A stretch of DNA of 64,000 nucleotides, from contig CM029370.1 of the NCBI GenBank assembly GCA_017165825.1, positions 29,429,416-29,493,415 on the forward strand. The letters run 5' to 3'. Origin of the DNA: Hepsetus odoe (taxonomy: Eukaryota; Chordata; Actinopteri; Characiformes; Hepsetidae). Below the pieces are notes generated by a model, which was not told the DNA's origin, searched no databases, and saw only the letters and a list, made by a program, of their open reading frames with translations. Every line of letters starts with the position of its first letter. The first letter of the stretch is position 1. Of the stretch, positions 57,201-63,734 are shown in pieces. The translations under genes and the position numbers were made by a program.

Positions 57201-59024
57201 AATTTGTTAAATGTCAAACTGAGAAGAAATGTTTTGTATTTTTGGGGGTAGCGGGGGCTACGAGCGGTAGTAGTGTTTAGGGACGAGTCCCCAGGATCAA
57301 AAGGACGAATCCCGGACAAGTAGGTTGCCCTGAGGTTCCCTTGAGCAAGGTACCGTCCCCAGCACTGCTCCCCGGTTGCCGTCTGCATGGCTGCACAGTG
57401 TGTGTGGGTAAAATGCAGAGAACGAATTTTGTTTCATGATGTGCTATGGTGTGTTCATGATGACAAAATTGTCACTTTCACTTAAATATCCCGGTAGAGC
57501 CATAGTCGGCCACAAGGGGGCGAAACAGAAAGAAATTGATTTCTAGGCTTCTGCACTAAAGGATCCATCAAGAACGTCAGCAAAGAACTTACCAAAAAGC
57601 AGATTTTTTTACACAAATAAACTTTTACGTTTTAAAATGCACACAGAAGCGTGACGTGGTTAAGAACGTTTCGCTTCGTTCACAATGTAACACTAATCTC
57701 TGACACTCACACTCTCCCCGCCCTCAAACAGACACTTTTCAGACGAGAGGCCGTCAGTGCAGGATGAAGATAAAAAAAAAATAACGGTCTCTTCTGCAAC
57801 TGTGGATACAACACTGTTCTGTGGGCCAATTTACAGGTTAAAAATAGAGCCATTATTATAATTTTGGCCAAGATAAGTTCTGTAGGCCAATTTACGATAG
57901 AAAAAACCTTAATTATTATTTTGGTAAAAACAAGGTTCAAATTCTTTCCAGGAAAGAAAGCCGAAGACTCTCAGCGTATCTCCTTGTTGGCCACAAGCAG
58001 AACCTTCAAGCAAAGTACAAGAACAAAGTGTCTATCTTAAGACATTAAGCAGTGAAGAAACCGATGCAGATGATTCCAGATGATCAGGTGATTCGTTTAC
58101 TGCTGATGCTGAACGCTGAGTGATTGGAACCCCTTTATCTAGAACCCTGTATCTTTAGACACTTTGCAGCTGCACTAAAACATTAGCTCCCATTTCTCTC
58201 ATTTAATCCTCAACCTGATGAAGATAAGACTTCACGTCTGACAGGAAGAAACCAGAACTTTTGCTTCAGCAAGGTGATTCCCAGCATAGTATAAAGAAAT
58301 GAGGGGCTCAAGAGTTTTGCACAGCGCTGTACACAGCATTAGGATCGTGCAGTAACTGTATATATATGTGCATAACTTTCCGACAGGTTTATCCAAATAC
58401 TGGCCTTTGTTACCTTTCGCGCAATCCAGAACAACAGTGATCAAATATCTGATTACATTTTTACATTTTTTTATCTCATTTCAATGATTGCTTCACTGTG
58501 TGCTGTGTTCTCACAGTGACAAGAATAGTCACTTTCTCTTTCAATTTTCAATTTCTTCCAATTAAAAAAAGTCTTTATTATTGCATTAATTACTGCCATT
58601 TATTTGCTCATTAAGTGAAGAATGATCATACCAATTATAAGTGAATAATGAGACGTTTCAGCTGTGGGCTGTTCTTTGACTTTCTCTTGCTGTTGGTTAA
58701 AGCTGGGGTCACACAACAGTGTGCAACAAATAAAATAATAAAAAAATGAAAACAAATAAATAAATAAACAAATAAATATAAAGCGTGTGAGCATCACCAG
58801 TCAGAGGCAGAACTGTATCAGTGGTACTTACTGGGATAAAGGGCCACGGGGTTTTTGTCCTCATGGGTGTCGTTTTTATCATGGCCGTGGTCATCGCCAT
58901 GGTGACCTGAAGATTTGCCATCATCATACACCACGAAAAGCGCGTACAGGAGAATGGTGACCACCTCCAGTATCAAGGCCAGGATGGGCAGCTTCAGCCT
59001 CATGTTGGTGGAGTACGCTGGCAT
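43576..59024 (-). CDS. rhcg: Rhcg-type ammonia channel (whole gene, ten coding exons)
   Basis: Joined exons give 441 residues with a TAA stop. Rh glycoproteins are trimeric membrane channels for ammonia, and in fish gill and kidney the Rhcg group handles apical ammonia excretion. The pore residues known from human RhCG are present at an offset of two: Phe132, Asp179, His187, Phe237 and the second twin histidine His346. The N-terminus has a helix LPILALILEVVTILLYALFV, then an extracellular loop with an N-glycosylation sequon (Asn51-Asp-Thr). Near the C-terminus MRLPFWGQPPDQNCFDDAIY is the Rhcg-type signature, which separates it from Rhbg and Rhag. All splice sites are GT-AG and all phases fit, so the gene looks functional. 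Teleosts carry several Rhcg paralogues (rhcga, rhcgb, rhcgl1), and I cannot tell which this is. Confidence 0.93.
43725..43830 (-). mobile_element. SINE fragment (family 1)
   Basis: CACCTCAAGGCAACCTGCTG, GGGATTTGAACCCACAACCT, a partial reversed copy in rhcg intron 9. Confidence 0.7.
44315..44388 (-). CDS. rhcg: rhcg exon 9
   Basis: 74 bases, acceptor CCCCATCAG, donor TGGGAG/GTGAAC. Encodes LIMRLPFWGQPPDQNCFDDA then IYWE, the cytoplasmic Rhcg signature after the last helix. Confidence 0.95.
44425..44615 (-). mobile_element. tRNA-derived SINE (family 1)
   Basis: CACCGTGCAGCAGGGGGCAG, GGTACCTTGCTCAAGGGTAC, GGGATTCGAACCCACAACCT, ACACTAGACCACTGCTTCCC. Confidence 0.9.
44776..44849 (-). CDS. rhcg: rhcg exon 8 (short)
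   Basis: 74 bases, acceptor CGTACTTAG, donor ATCACAG/GTGAGT. Encodes VTPGIQAAALASSLGFALVG then GAITG. The hydrophilic loop that precedes this helix in human RhCG is about 20 residues longer, so this is a compact version. Confidence 0.9.
44922..45178 (-). mobile_element. tRNA-derived SINE (family 1)
   Basis: CAAGTGAAAGTGACTACTAG, CACCGTCCAGCAGGGGGCAG, GGTACCTTGCTCAAGGGTAC, then a decayed B box and CACTAGAACACTGCTGCCCC. Confidence 0.9.
45480..45790 (-). mobile_element. VNTR-bearing small element, copy with one unit
   Basis: One reversed 66-bp unit (CTGAGCAGTTCTCCAGATCT, AAGGACAGTGTTGTTGTCTC), then GTTAATCCACACAGTGATCT and CTGATTCCAGATGATCAGGT. This is the same body as copy 2 at 19320-20010. 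It lies in rhcg intron 7. Confidence 0.8.
45855..45913. repeat. GT microsatellite
   Basis: GT-rich run ending 18 bases before rhcg exon 7. Confidence 0.9.
45931..46052 (-). CDS. rhcg: rhcg exon 7
   Basis: 122 bases. Encodes PIFASNLGIQDTCGVHNLHG, MPGILGGLAGILAALLGKKE and part of Gly. It contains the second twin histidine His346 in NLHG. The donor is GAAGG/GTGAGA. Confidence 0.95.
46095..46245 (+). mobile_element. Small DNA element fragment
   Basis: AAATGTTTGTGCACCCCGGT followed by AT-rich sequence with AATGTGTCACACCTGAATAT. It resembles the terminus at 9895 and has no clear right end. Confidence 0.35.
46867..46919. repeat. GT microsatellite
   Basis: GT run just downstream of the rhcg exon 6 donor. 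Confidence 0.9.
46940..47077 (-). CDS. rhcg: rhcg exon 6
   Basis: 138 bases, 46 codons. Encodes [40 protein letters not shown] and [17 protein letters not shown] is one of the most conserved Rh/Amt blocks. Confidence 0.95.
47225..47375 (-). mobile_element. SINE (family 1), partial
   Basis: GGTACGGTACCTTGCTCAAG, CTTGGATTTAAACCCCTGAT, then TAGGCCACTGCTGAACTGAA, in rhcg intron 5. Confidence 0.75.
47425..47625 (+). mobile_element. tRNA-derived SINE (family 1)
   Basis: GTGCAGTGGTGGCCTAGTGT, GTGGGTTCAAATCCCAGACC, CACTGCTCCCTGGGTGCTGG, CCCCCTGCTGGACAGTGTGT. The tail is truncated. Confidence 0.88.
47812..47978 (-). CDS. rhcg: rhcg exon 5
   Basis: 167 bases. Encodes GTVYLWMFWPSFNSAIADPG, APQLTAIINTYFSLAACALA and AYATSSLVEEKGKLDM. 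Phe237 in WPSF aligns with the second pore phenylalanine. Confidence 0.95.
48085..48420. repeat. About 39-bp tandem array in rhcg intron 4
   Basis: Five to six units with AGAAACTTTACATTTACAAT and AACTATATAGTACCTTT, increasingly degenerate to the right. Intronic, with no effect on exon integrity. Confidence 0.85.
48621..48768 (-). CDS. rhcg: rhcg exon 4
   Basis: 148 bases, acceptor CTCTGTGCAG, donor ATCG/GTATGT. Encodes ASDVGASMTIHAFGAYFGLA, VARVLYRPGLRNGHENDGSV and YHSDMFAMI. It contains Asp179 and twin-histidine His187. Confidence 0.95.
48940..48985. repeat. GAAT tetranucleotide repeat
   Basis: About ten GAAT units ending a few bases from the rhcg exon 3 donor (48992). Confidence 0.92.
48993..49143 (-). 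CDS. rhcg: rhcg exon 3
   Basis: 151 bases. Encodes KMINADFSTATVLISFGAVL, GKTSPVQLLIMTLLEITTFC and INEHVAVSMLG. Phe132 in NADF corresponds to the gate phenylalanine Phe130 of human RhCG. Confidence 0.93.
49345..49443. repeat. GATA tetranucleotide microsatellite
   Basis: GATA run with few interruptions, 18 bases beyond the rhcg exon 2 donor. Confidence 0.92.
49461..49644 (-). CDS. rhcg: rhcg exon 2
   Basis: 184 bases after an intron of about 9.2 kb. Encodes MFQDVHVMIFIGFGFLMTFL, KKYGFSSVGFNLLLAAFGLQ and WGLLLQNIWHLDDGKIKLSI. The acceptor GTGCTTTAAG gives Met65 (A+TG), followed by the invariant Phe-Gln-Asp-Val-His of Rh proteins. Confidence 0.92.
49805..50611 (+). mobile_element. Tc1-type transposon, internally deleted
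   Basis: A 172-codon open frame (49807-50325) joins the start of the DNA-binding region (KTKELSLELRKKIVEAHDKG) directly to the C-terminal catalytic half (HRWVFQQDNDPKHTSKLFQQ, NPDLSPIENLWRVLK). It keeps the second Asp and the Glu of the DDE triad but lacks the region with the first Asp. The right inverted-repeat end (GGGGGCTAATAATTTTGGCC, CTCAACTGTA) is intact at 50582-50611. It sits in rhcg intron 1. It is catalytically dead by sequence. Confidence 0.88.
50612..50645. repeat. GATA microsatellite
   Basis: Short GATA/GACA run immediately beside the Tc1 right end. Confidence 0.9.
50645..51110. other. rhcg intron 1, no feature recognised
   Basis: Mixed unique sequence. Open frames on both strands at 50765-51038 overlap and lack family signatures. 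Confidence 0.4.
51115..51430 (-). mobile_element. L2-tail-type interspersed repeat
   Basis: TTTTCTGAGCCGCTTGTTCT, CTGGAGTCTATCAAAGCTCT, a CA run at 51244-51275, GAGTTTCCAATCCACCTGAT, GAGCTTCCGGAGGAAACACA and GGGAATCAAACCCAGAACC. Confidence 0.82.
51500..51855 (-). mobile_element. VNTR-bearing small element, second subfamily
   Basis: One reversed 66-bp unit (51510-51575), then the body GTGTGGAATCATCTCCACAG, CCAACGTCCAAAGAAGAGCT and GTTACATGTGTTTGTACACA. The end is GCTTTTGCACAAAGCTGTAC. It is the reverse complement of 21690-22130. Confidence 0.8.
51855..52500. other. rhcg intron 1, no feature recognised
   Basis: AT-rich and mixed unique sequence with short uninformative frames. Confidence 0.4.
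52530..52770 (-). mobile_element. Body of tandem-repeat-bearing element, inverted copy
   Basis: GAAAAGACGTCCCTCTGTGT and GTGTCCATGGGTGCAAATAT mirror GGACACACAGAGGGACGTCT near 21310-21340. It adjoins the array at 52775. Confidence 0.6.
52775..52995 (-). repeat. 31/32-bp tandem array, copy 4 (inverted)
   Basis: About seven units with CAGTACATTCCTGTACTTTT and ACTTTACACTCTC, in the same orientation as 7681-8265. Followed by GAGCAAAAGTATTTGAATCA, reminiscent of hAT-type element ends. Confidence 0.9.
53000..54740. other. rhcg intron 1, no gene recognised
   Basis: Mostly unique sequence. Open frames at 53496-53736, 53887-54120 and 54381-54673 show no splice-supported or family-supported exon. Confidence 0.4.
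54745..54935 (+). mobile_element. tRNA-derived SINE (family 1)
   Basis: GTGGGTTCAATTCCCTCACC, GAGGTACCCTTGAGCAAAGT, GCGGACGCTTTCAGTAGCTG, ending in AATAGTCACTTTCACTTTCT. Confidence 0.88.
54945..55200 (+). mobile_element. Common fish repeat followed by L2-type tail
   Basis: GGTTCCTCCTGAGGTTCTTC (shared with 17280 and 6040), then TAATGGACTGGTGACATGTC, GTTAGATTCCAGCACCACTG and GGGACAAGCGGCTCAGAAAA. Confidence 0.65.
55440..56130. other. Unique block in rhcg intron 1, enhancer-like
   Basis: About 690 bases free of repeat motifs, with pyrimidine runs and homeobox/POU-like words (TTATGCAAAC at 55944, CAATTACTTTC, CAATTAAGGCAGCAATTG). This is typical of vertebrate conserved non-coding elements. Function is inferred from composition only. 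Confidence 0.35.
56385..56580 (+). mobile_element. tRNA-derived SINE (family 1)
   Basis: CTTGGGTTCAAATCCCAGAC, GATGTACCCTTGAGCGGGTT, CTGATCCCCGGGTACTGGAT, CTGCTGGACAGTGTGTGTGA. Confidence 0.88.
56580..57255. other. rhcg intron 1, no feature recognised
   Basis: AT-rich unique sequence. No exon or element is seen. Confidence 0.4.
57260..57490 (+). mobile_element. tRNA-derived SINE (family 1)
   Basis: GCGGTAGTAGTGTTTAGGGA, a decayed B box, TAGGTTGCCCTGAGGTTCCC, AGCACTGCTCCCCGGTTGCC, ending in ATTGTCACTTTCACTTAA. Confidence 0.87.
57490..58005. other. rhcg intron 1, no feature recognised
   Basis: AT-rich. The phrase GTAGGCCAATTTACGATAGA resembles GTGGGCCAATTTACAGGTTA about 65 bases earlier, a small local duplication. 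Confidence 0.4.
58010..58340 (-). mobile_element. VNTR-bearing small element without VNTR units
   Basis: AAGACATTAAGCAGTGAAGA, AGATGATTCCAGATGATCAG, GGGGCTCAAGAGTTTTGCAC and the terminus AGCGCTGTAC. It matches the body of 19690-20010 and gives the clearest end of the family. Confidence 0.8.
58485..58548 (+). mobile_element. SINE tail fragment (family 1)
   Basis: CACTGTGTGCTGTGTTCTCA then AATAGTCACTTTCTCTTTC. Only the 3' end remains. Confidence 0.6.
58735..58780. repeat. AAAT simple repeat
   Basis: AAATA units close to the rhcg exon 1 donor (58831). Confidence 0.85.
58832..59024 (-). CDS. rhcg: rhcg exon 1
   Basis: 193 bases, residues 1-64 plus one base, donor CCCA/GTAAGT. Starts MPAYSTNMRLKLPILALILE. 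It carries the first transmembrane helix and a His/Asp-rich extracellular loop (GHHGDDHGHDKNDTHEDK, residues 40-57). The ATG at 59024 is the only start that gives the Rh N-terminal pattern Thr-Asn-x-Arg-x-x-Leu-Pro. Confidence 0.93.
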
Positions 59025-59180
59025 GTTTACACACTAGGGCTGCTCTGACGCTTCCTCGCCTCTGAACGGAGGCAGGGGCTGAGGTGTGGTTTTAAGTTGG
59101 CCCCAAGTTTAGTGATGACCAATGATAAGAGAGAGAGAGGAAAAGCCCTGTCACCCCCCCCCCCCCCCCACCCCCGCTCA
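59025..59180 (-). promoter_or_regulatory. rhcg: rhcg 5' flank and probable promoter
   Basis: On the minus strand a TATA-like TTAAAA lies at 59095-59090, about 70 bases before the ATG. An inverted CCAAT box is at 59119-59123, and a run of 16 Gs plus 5 Gs at 59154-59175 could form a quadruplex. The transcription start is not determined. Confidence 0.35.
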
Positions 59181-59590
59181 AACAGTGTGGATTTCTGCAC
59201 AGGAGGACAAATTCAGAACGGTACTGGTTCTGCAGACAAGCTGCATTCAAGAGGCTTGACTTTCAGTTAAAGCAGCAATCTGTCTTTCAGCTGTAGAGCA
59301 GAGTAGTGTGAACGTGTTCAGTACAGTTTGTGTAGAGTGATGTTTCTACAAACCTACAAATCCTTTCATTAAACACACAAAAAACGAGTTATCAAACTTA
59401 AAACAACTTTAAACCACTGCATGTGTTCTGAGGAGTAATGTGTAGCACTTTATTTTATGATCAATGTTTCAAAAGTTTAGTGACACCAGAGGAGCTGACC
59501 CTGTGAAACACCCAGCGTCCATACACTTATTCCTTTCTTTATTAAAACAACAGTGTTAACAACAGGGGTCAGGGTCAAAGGGCCAGTGAG
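59180..59590. other. Intergenic upstream of rhcg
   Basis: Mixed unique sequence with no recognised element. Confidence 0.4.
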
Positions 59591-59595
59591 GGTCA

Positions 59596-59596
59596 C

Positions 59597-59656
<60 letters not shown>

Positions 59657-59658
59657 AG
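59596..59658. repeat. CT microsatellite
   Basis: CT run with a few CCC interruptions. The Arg-Glu open frame across it is an artefact. Confidence 0.92.
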
Positions 59659-59689
59659 GCAGCAGCGACAGCACATCAGGCCTTTGCTT

Positions 59690-60320
59690 TCTGGGGAGCC
59701 AGCCAAGTGGAGTGTGACAAATCTCCATTTCCCGCAAGCGTAGCGGCTCGTAAGGCCCCCTGTAAAATTAGAACTCCGCCGCTATGCTCCCTAACGCTAA
59801 TTCCATTTCTTGCAAATTAATAAGTGTTTTTTTCCTCCCCTCCTCCTTCTCGCCTCTCACCCCTTCCATTCCTCCTTTCCTTGACAAAAAGCATTACAGA
59901 GCAGGAAAAAAATAAGCTTGTGCAGTCGTAATGAGCTACTGTTAGGATAATCCCAAGCCGCTTGCCTTATTGTTTATGGAATAAACGCTTGATTATCAGC
60001 ATGGGGGGAAAAATCTCAACACTATTCCGCTGTAGGGTGAGGGCTGCCCCTCCCCTTGTGGTTTCTTGTTGATGTTATTGTTATTGTTGTTGTTTTAGCT
60101 TTGTTTTTATCAGCACCATTATATCCTCCCTGCTTCGCTGTTTATTGTCATCGTTATTATTGCCTCTTGCTTGAAGAGAAAACCTCTCTTGGTAATTAGT
60201 TGATTAATTGCTAAAGTAACCTGGTGTGTTAAAGTACCTCAGGTGCATTATGTAACAAGTGCGGCATATACATAAAGAGCTCTAAAACAGAGTGAAGAAA
60301 ATGGAGCACGATGCTCAAAA
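59690..60320. other. Unique enhancer-like block upstream of rhcg
   Basis: About 630 bases without repeats and rich in homeodomain-type words: TGCAAATTAATAAG, CGTAATGAGC, TTGTTTATGGAATAAAC, GGTAATTAGTTGATTAATTG. This is the strongest conserved-non-coding-element look-alike in the window. No alignment was available. Confidence 0.4.
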
Positions 60321-60464
60321 TAGGGCAGATTACTCAGCCTTTTTCAGGGTCATTATAAACATGCATACAGAGACTTTACACCAGCAACCTGAAAGGGTTT
60401 GTTCTCTCAAAACAAAGCTCCATTCTTTTCCATTTTAAACAGCTCGCAATGATTGATGAAAAGA

Positions 60465-60628
60465 AAGTGAAAGTGACTGATTTGTCATCAACACCACAGC
60501 ACAGCACAGTGAACCACAACAAAATGCTTCTCTGCATTTAACCCACAAACACACAGTGCAGCAGTGGGAACCTACTTCTCTGAGATTCAAACCCATGACC
60601 TTCCGATTACGGGGTCTATTGCCTAATA
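60465..60628 (-). mobile_element. tRNA-derived SINE (family 1)
   Basis: AAAGTGAAAGTGACTGATTT, GTGCAGCAGTGGGAACCTAC, GAGATTCAAACCCATGACCT. The middle is deleted. Confidence 0.82.
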
Positions 60629-60629
60629 A

Positions 60630-62205
60630 AATTGGCATGAAGCTTTATCTGACTTCATTCATTTTCAGTGGAAAAAACATATTTTGGTGAGTGTTTGCCA
60701 CACAGGATCCCTCACATAAACATGGAGGGGTATTAGTGGCTCTTCCAATGCCCATTCCCCCTCACGAATCTTGTCCAATCTTGGAAGACTGCAGTCATCT
60801 CCCTAGGCAGAAGTTTAGCATTTATAATGTGTAGATTACTGCCTAAAATGAAAAAAACTAAAATGATTTAGATGTCCTTTAAAGTTCTCCCAGTTTTGTT
60901 TCTTAAAATAGATATTAAAAAATAACAATTTTTCCTCATCAAACTACATACATCACCGCACAAAGGTTCAGGAGTGTTAAGTGTTTTGTTAATGTATTAT
61001 AAATAGAAGAAATATCCCAATTGATCAAATATTCAGATTCCTTTGCAATGAACGATGCAAGTGAGCTTTGTCGCATCTATCAATGGTCTTTAAGTGGCTT
61101 CTACTGCTCATCCATTCATTTGCAAAATGAACTTGAATGAACTAGAAAAGGCACACATCTGTCTGTATAAGGCCTTACAGCTGATGTTATATCTCAGAGT
61201 GAAAACTAGTCCATTGATAGGAAAAAATAATGGATGTGCCTTAAACAACAAAATATTAAAAGCTTTAAAGGCTCTGCAGATCACAAAATGCATTACAAAA
61301 TGCTTTTGATATAACCGTGACATCATGTTTATGCTCCTTCAGATGTTCTGAAATGCTTCTTTGGATCAATGGTCAAAGTTCTGCTAAGGAATATTAATCC
61401 AACATCACAAACGGACCCTTTTCGGTCTTTGGCCTGTGTTTTTTTCTCTGCAAATCTATAGGCTTGTTTTTCCCCTCCAGACAGATAATGAGGAGATCAC
61501 AAGACTATAATGAAAGTCAGCTTGATGGCCGCAGGAAAAAAGGTGAGATCCTCCTCTCCACCCCTTTAAAGATGTGCAGTAGATGAGCAGGTCATTCACT
61601 GCAACCACGGCAACAAGAATCAATAGACCACGAAACTGGGGGGAGCTTTGTCAATAGTAACATCTCTCTCTCTCGTTCAGTGTGTCTCTTTCTACATCTA
61701 GCTACATTGTTAGTAACTGCCATCATTAAGCATGCATTACCACATGGAAAGTGTGAGAGCGTTAAATGAATATGGATGCTCACTCTCTCTCTCTCAACAC
61801 AGCACTCTTTCATTCCACTCCTTTCTACCTCACTGACTTCCAAAAGGTTAGACTGGATGAAATGAACTGAACACTCAATCCTCTGGAAAGCACGAGGATA
61901 CTTCACTGAGAATTTGTGATTGAGTATTGTGCACATTCCCCTTAAAGGCGAATAATGATTTGAGTAATATAACCACTGGGAAAATTGGTGGAATCAGAGG
62001 ATGTTCATCCAGCTTTTTAACTCTGCAGCAAATAAACAACTGACAAATGACACAAAACAGTTTTTCCTAAGTAGTTGAACATTCTGGCTTTATGCTCTTC
62101 CTTAATAAGTGTAGTGATTCCATGTCTTTTGCACTGGATTAGGAATTGCATTGTGATTATATGCATGATAAAATAGCAAATATCACAGAAATAAATGCAT
62201 GTATG
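60630..62205. other. Intergenic, no gene recognised
   Basis: AT-rich unique sequence. Overlapping frames on both strands at 61094-61326 show no family signature. About 61420-61570 has balanced, non-repetitive sequence (AATGAGGAGATCACAAGACT) that could be regulatory. A short CT run lies at 61778-61795. Confidence 0.4.
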
Positions 62206-62214
62206 GCACATGTA

Positions 62215-62330
62215 TCCATCCATTATCTGCCGGTTGTCCCAAACGGGGTCGCGGGGGAGTGCTGGCGTCCAACCCAGCGCACACAAGGCCAAGACGGGTC
62301 GCCAGCCCATCGCAGGGAGGTATGGCACAT
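62215..62330 (-). mobile_element. L2-tail-type repeat fragment
   Basis: ATCCATTATCTGCCGGTTGT, CGCGGGGGAGTGCTGGCGTC, GGGTCGCCAGCCCATCGCAG. Confidence 0.72.
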
Positions 62331-62559
62331 GTATAAAATGTAATCAGGAATGAACCAGTAAATTTCAGTGTCAGGAATGTTTCCCTGAAATTTCTTGTTT
62401 GAGAATGAACAGCTTATGGCTAGTTATAAATGTGAAACAGGGACCCAAATTATCTTAAAATAAACACCCATATAAATTGTAAATTGGTGCATTAACATCC
62501 CAAGTTGAAGGTCTTTGAGAGTATTATTAGAGATCAAATCTGCTTATCACCACACAGCT

Positions 62560-63530
62560 CCCTGGAACCACTCTGATGATACCGTTTCTCATGTCCTTCA
62601 CAACTCGCTGTCGCAGGCGGACAGCAAGAAGGGGAATTATGCCAGTCTGTTGTTCGTAGATTACAGCTCAGTGTTTGGTACGCCCGTCCCCCAAAGACAT
62701 CTAAGCTCAGCAATCTGGGACCATCCGCCTCTGTGAAAGGAAATTGAGCTTCTAGACAGACAGACCACTAGTCAATAGGGTGGCAACATAATTGTGCTCA
62801 ACACAGCAGCTCTGAGCCCTATACTGTACTCTCTGTATGACCCTATAGCAACACATCACATTCTCTGTGGTGAAGTTTGGGGGTGATGCTGGGTTGCATC
62901 ACCAATAATGATGCGTCAGCCAACCTGAAGGAGAGAGAGAAATCATCATGGTGCCAGGTCAATGGCTCTAACTAATCAACAGCAACATTAAAGAGCTGAA
63001 AGTGAACTTCAGCAGGAAGCAGCAAAGGTCTTACACTCACTTATGCATCAGTGAAAGACCAGTGAAGAGGGCATACTGCATTAAATATCTCAAAGTGCTC
63101 ATCACAGATCTAACATAGACACAAAACACAAATCACCGGGTCTCAAAAGCAAGAAAACACCTATTTCACTGAGCTGAAGAAATTTAGGATTTCTCAAACT
63201 ACCCTGAGATTCTTCTTCAGTGGTGCTGTGGAAAGTATTCTGACTATGAACCTGACATCTTGGATGGATAATAACTCCACATAAGACTCTAGGTAGAGTC
63301 AGTTCTGTGCTTCCCTCCCTACAGGACATTTACATCCAGTGCTGCAGATCCAGAGCATCCCAGATCATCAAAGACCTCTCAAACCCAAACAATACATTGT
63401 TCTGCCTCAGGAAGATCAGGAAATGAGGATGACAGCTCTGCAGCATCACGGCCAAAACAGAGAGACTGAAGAGAATCTTCAATCCACAGGTCAACAGACT
63501 CCTCAGTCAGAACAATACACACACATATAT
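62560..63530 (+). mobile_element. Decayed LINE (L2/Rex1-like) reverse transcriptase
   Basis: Across slipping frames the plus strand gives YASLLFVDYSSVF (RT finger block with FVDYSSAF pattern), a decayed FADD box near 62875 (VKFGGDAG), LPSLQDIYIQCCRSRA at about 63318, then SQIIKDLSNPNNTLF and RLKRIFNPQVNRLL. Many stops, so it is inactive. Confidence 0.75.
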
Positions 63531-63532
63531 AC

Positions 63533-63552
63533 ATATAGAGAGAGAGAGAGAT
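63533..63552. repeat. GA simple repeat
   Basis: Short AG run just after the LINE remnant. Confidence 0.8.
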
Positions 63553-63579
63553 TTTTACCCATACACACACACAAATGCA

Positions 63580-63732
63580 CATGGGGCAGCTATTTAAAGC
63601 GCCCAGGGAGCAGTGACGGGGATAGTACCTTGCTCAGGGGTCCCTCAGGGCAACCTACTGTTCTGGGATTAGAACCCATGGTCTTCCGGTCCTGGGGACA
63701 ACTCCTTAGCCACTAGGCCACCGCTGCCCTTA
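63580..63732 (-). mobile_element. tRNA-derived SINE (family 1), partial
   Basis: GGGCAGCTATTTAAAGCGCC, AGTACCTTGCTCAGGGGTCC, GGGATTAGAACCCATGGTCT, CCACTAGGCCACCGCTGCCC. Confidence 0.87.
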
Positions 63733-63734
63733 TT

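Noticed and set aside
61094..61326. Overlapping 71- and 72-codon frames on opposite strands
   Set aside because: Mirror frames in AT-rich DNA without family similarity or splice context.
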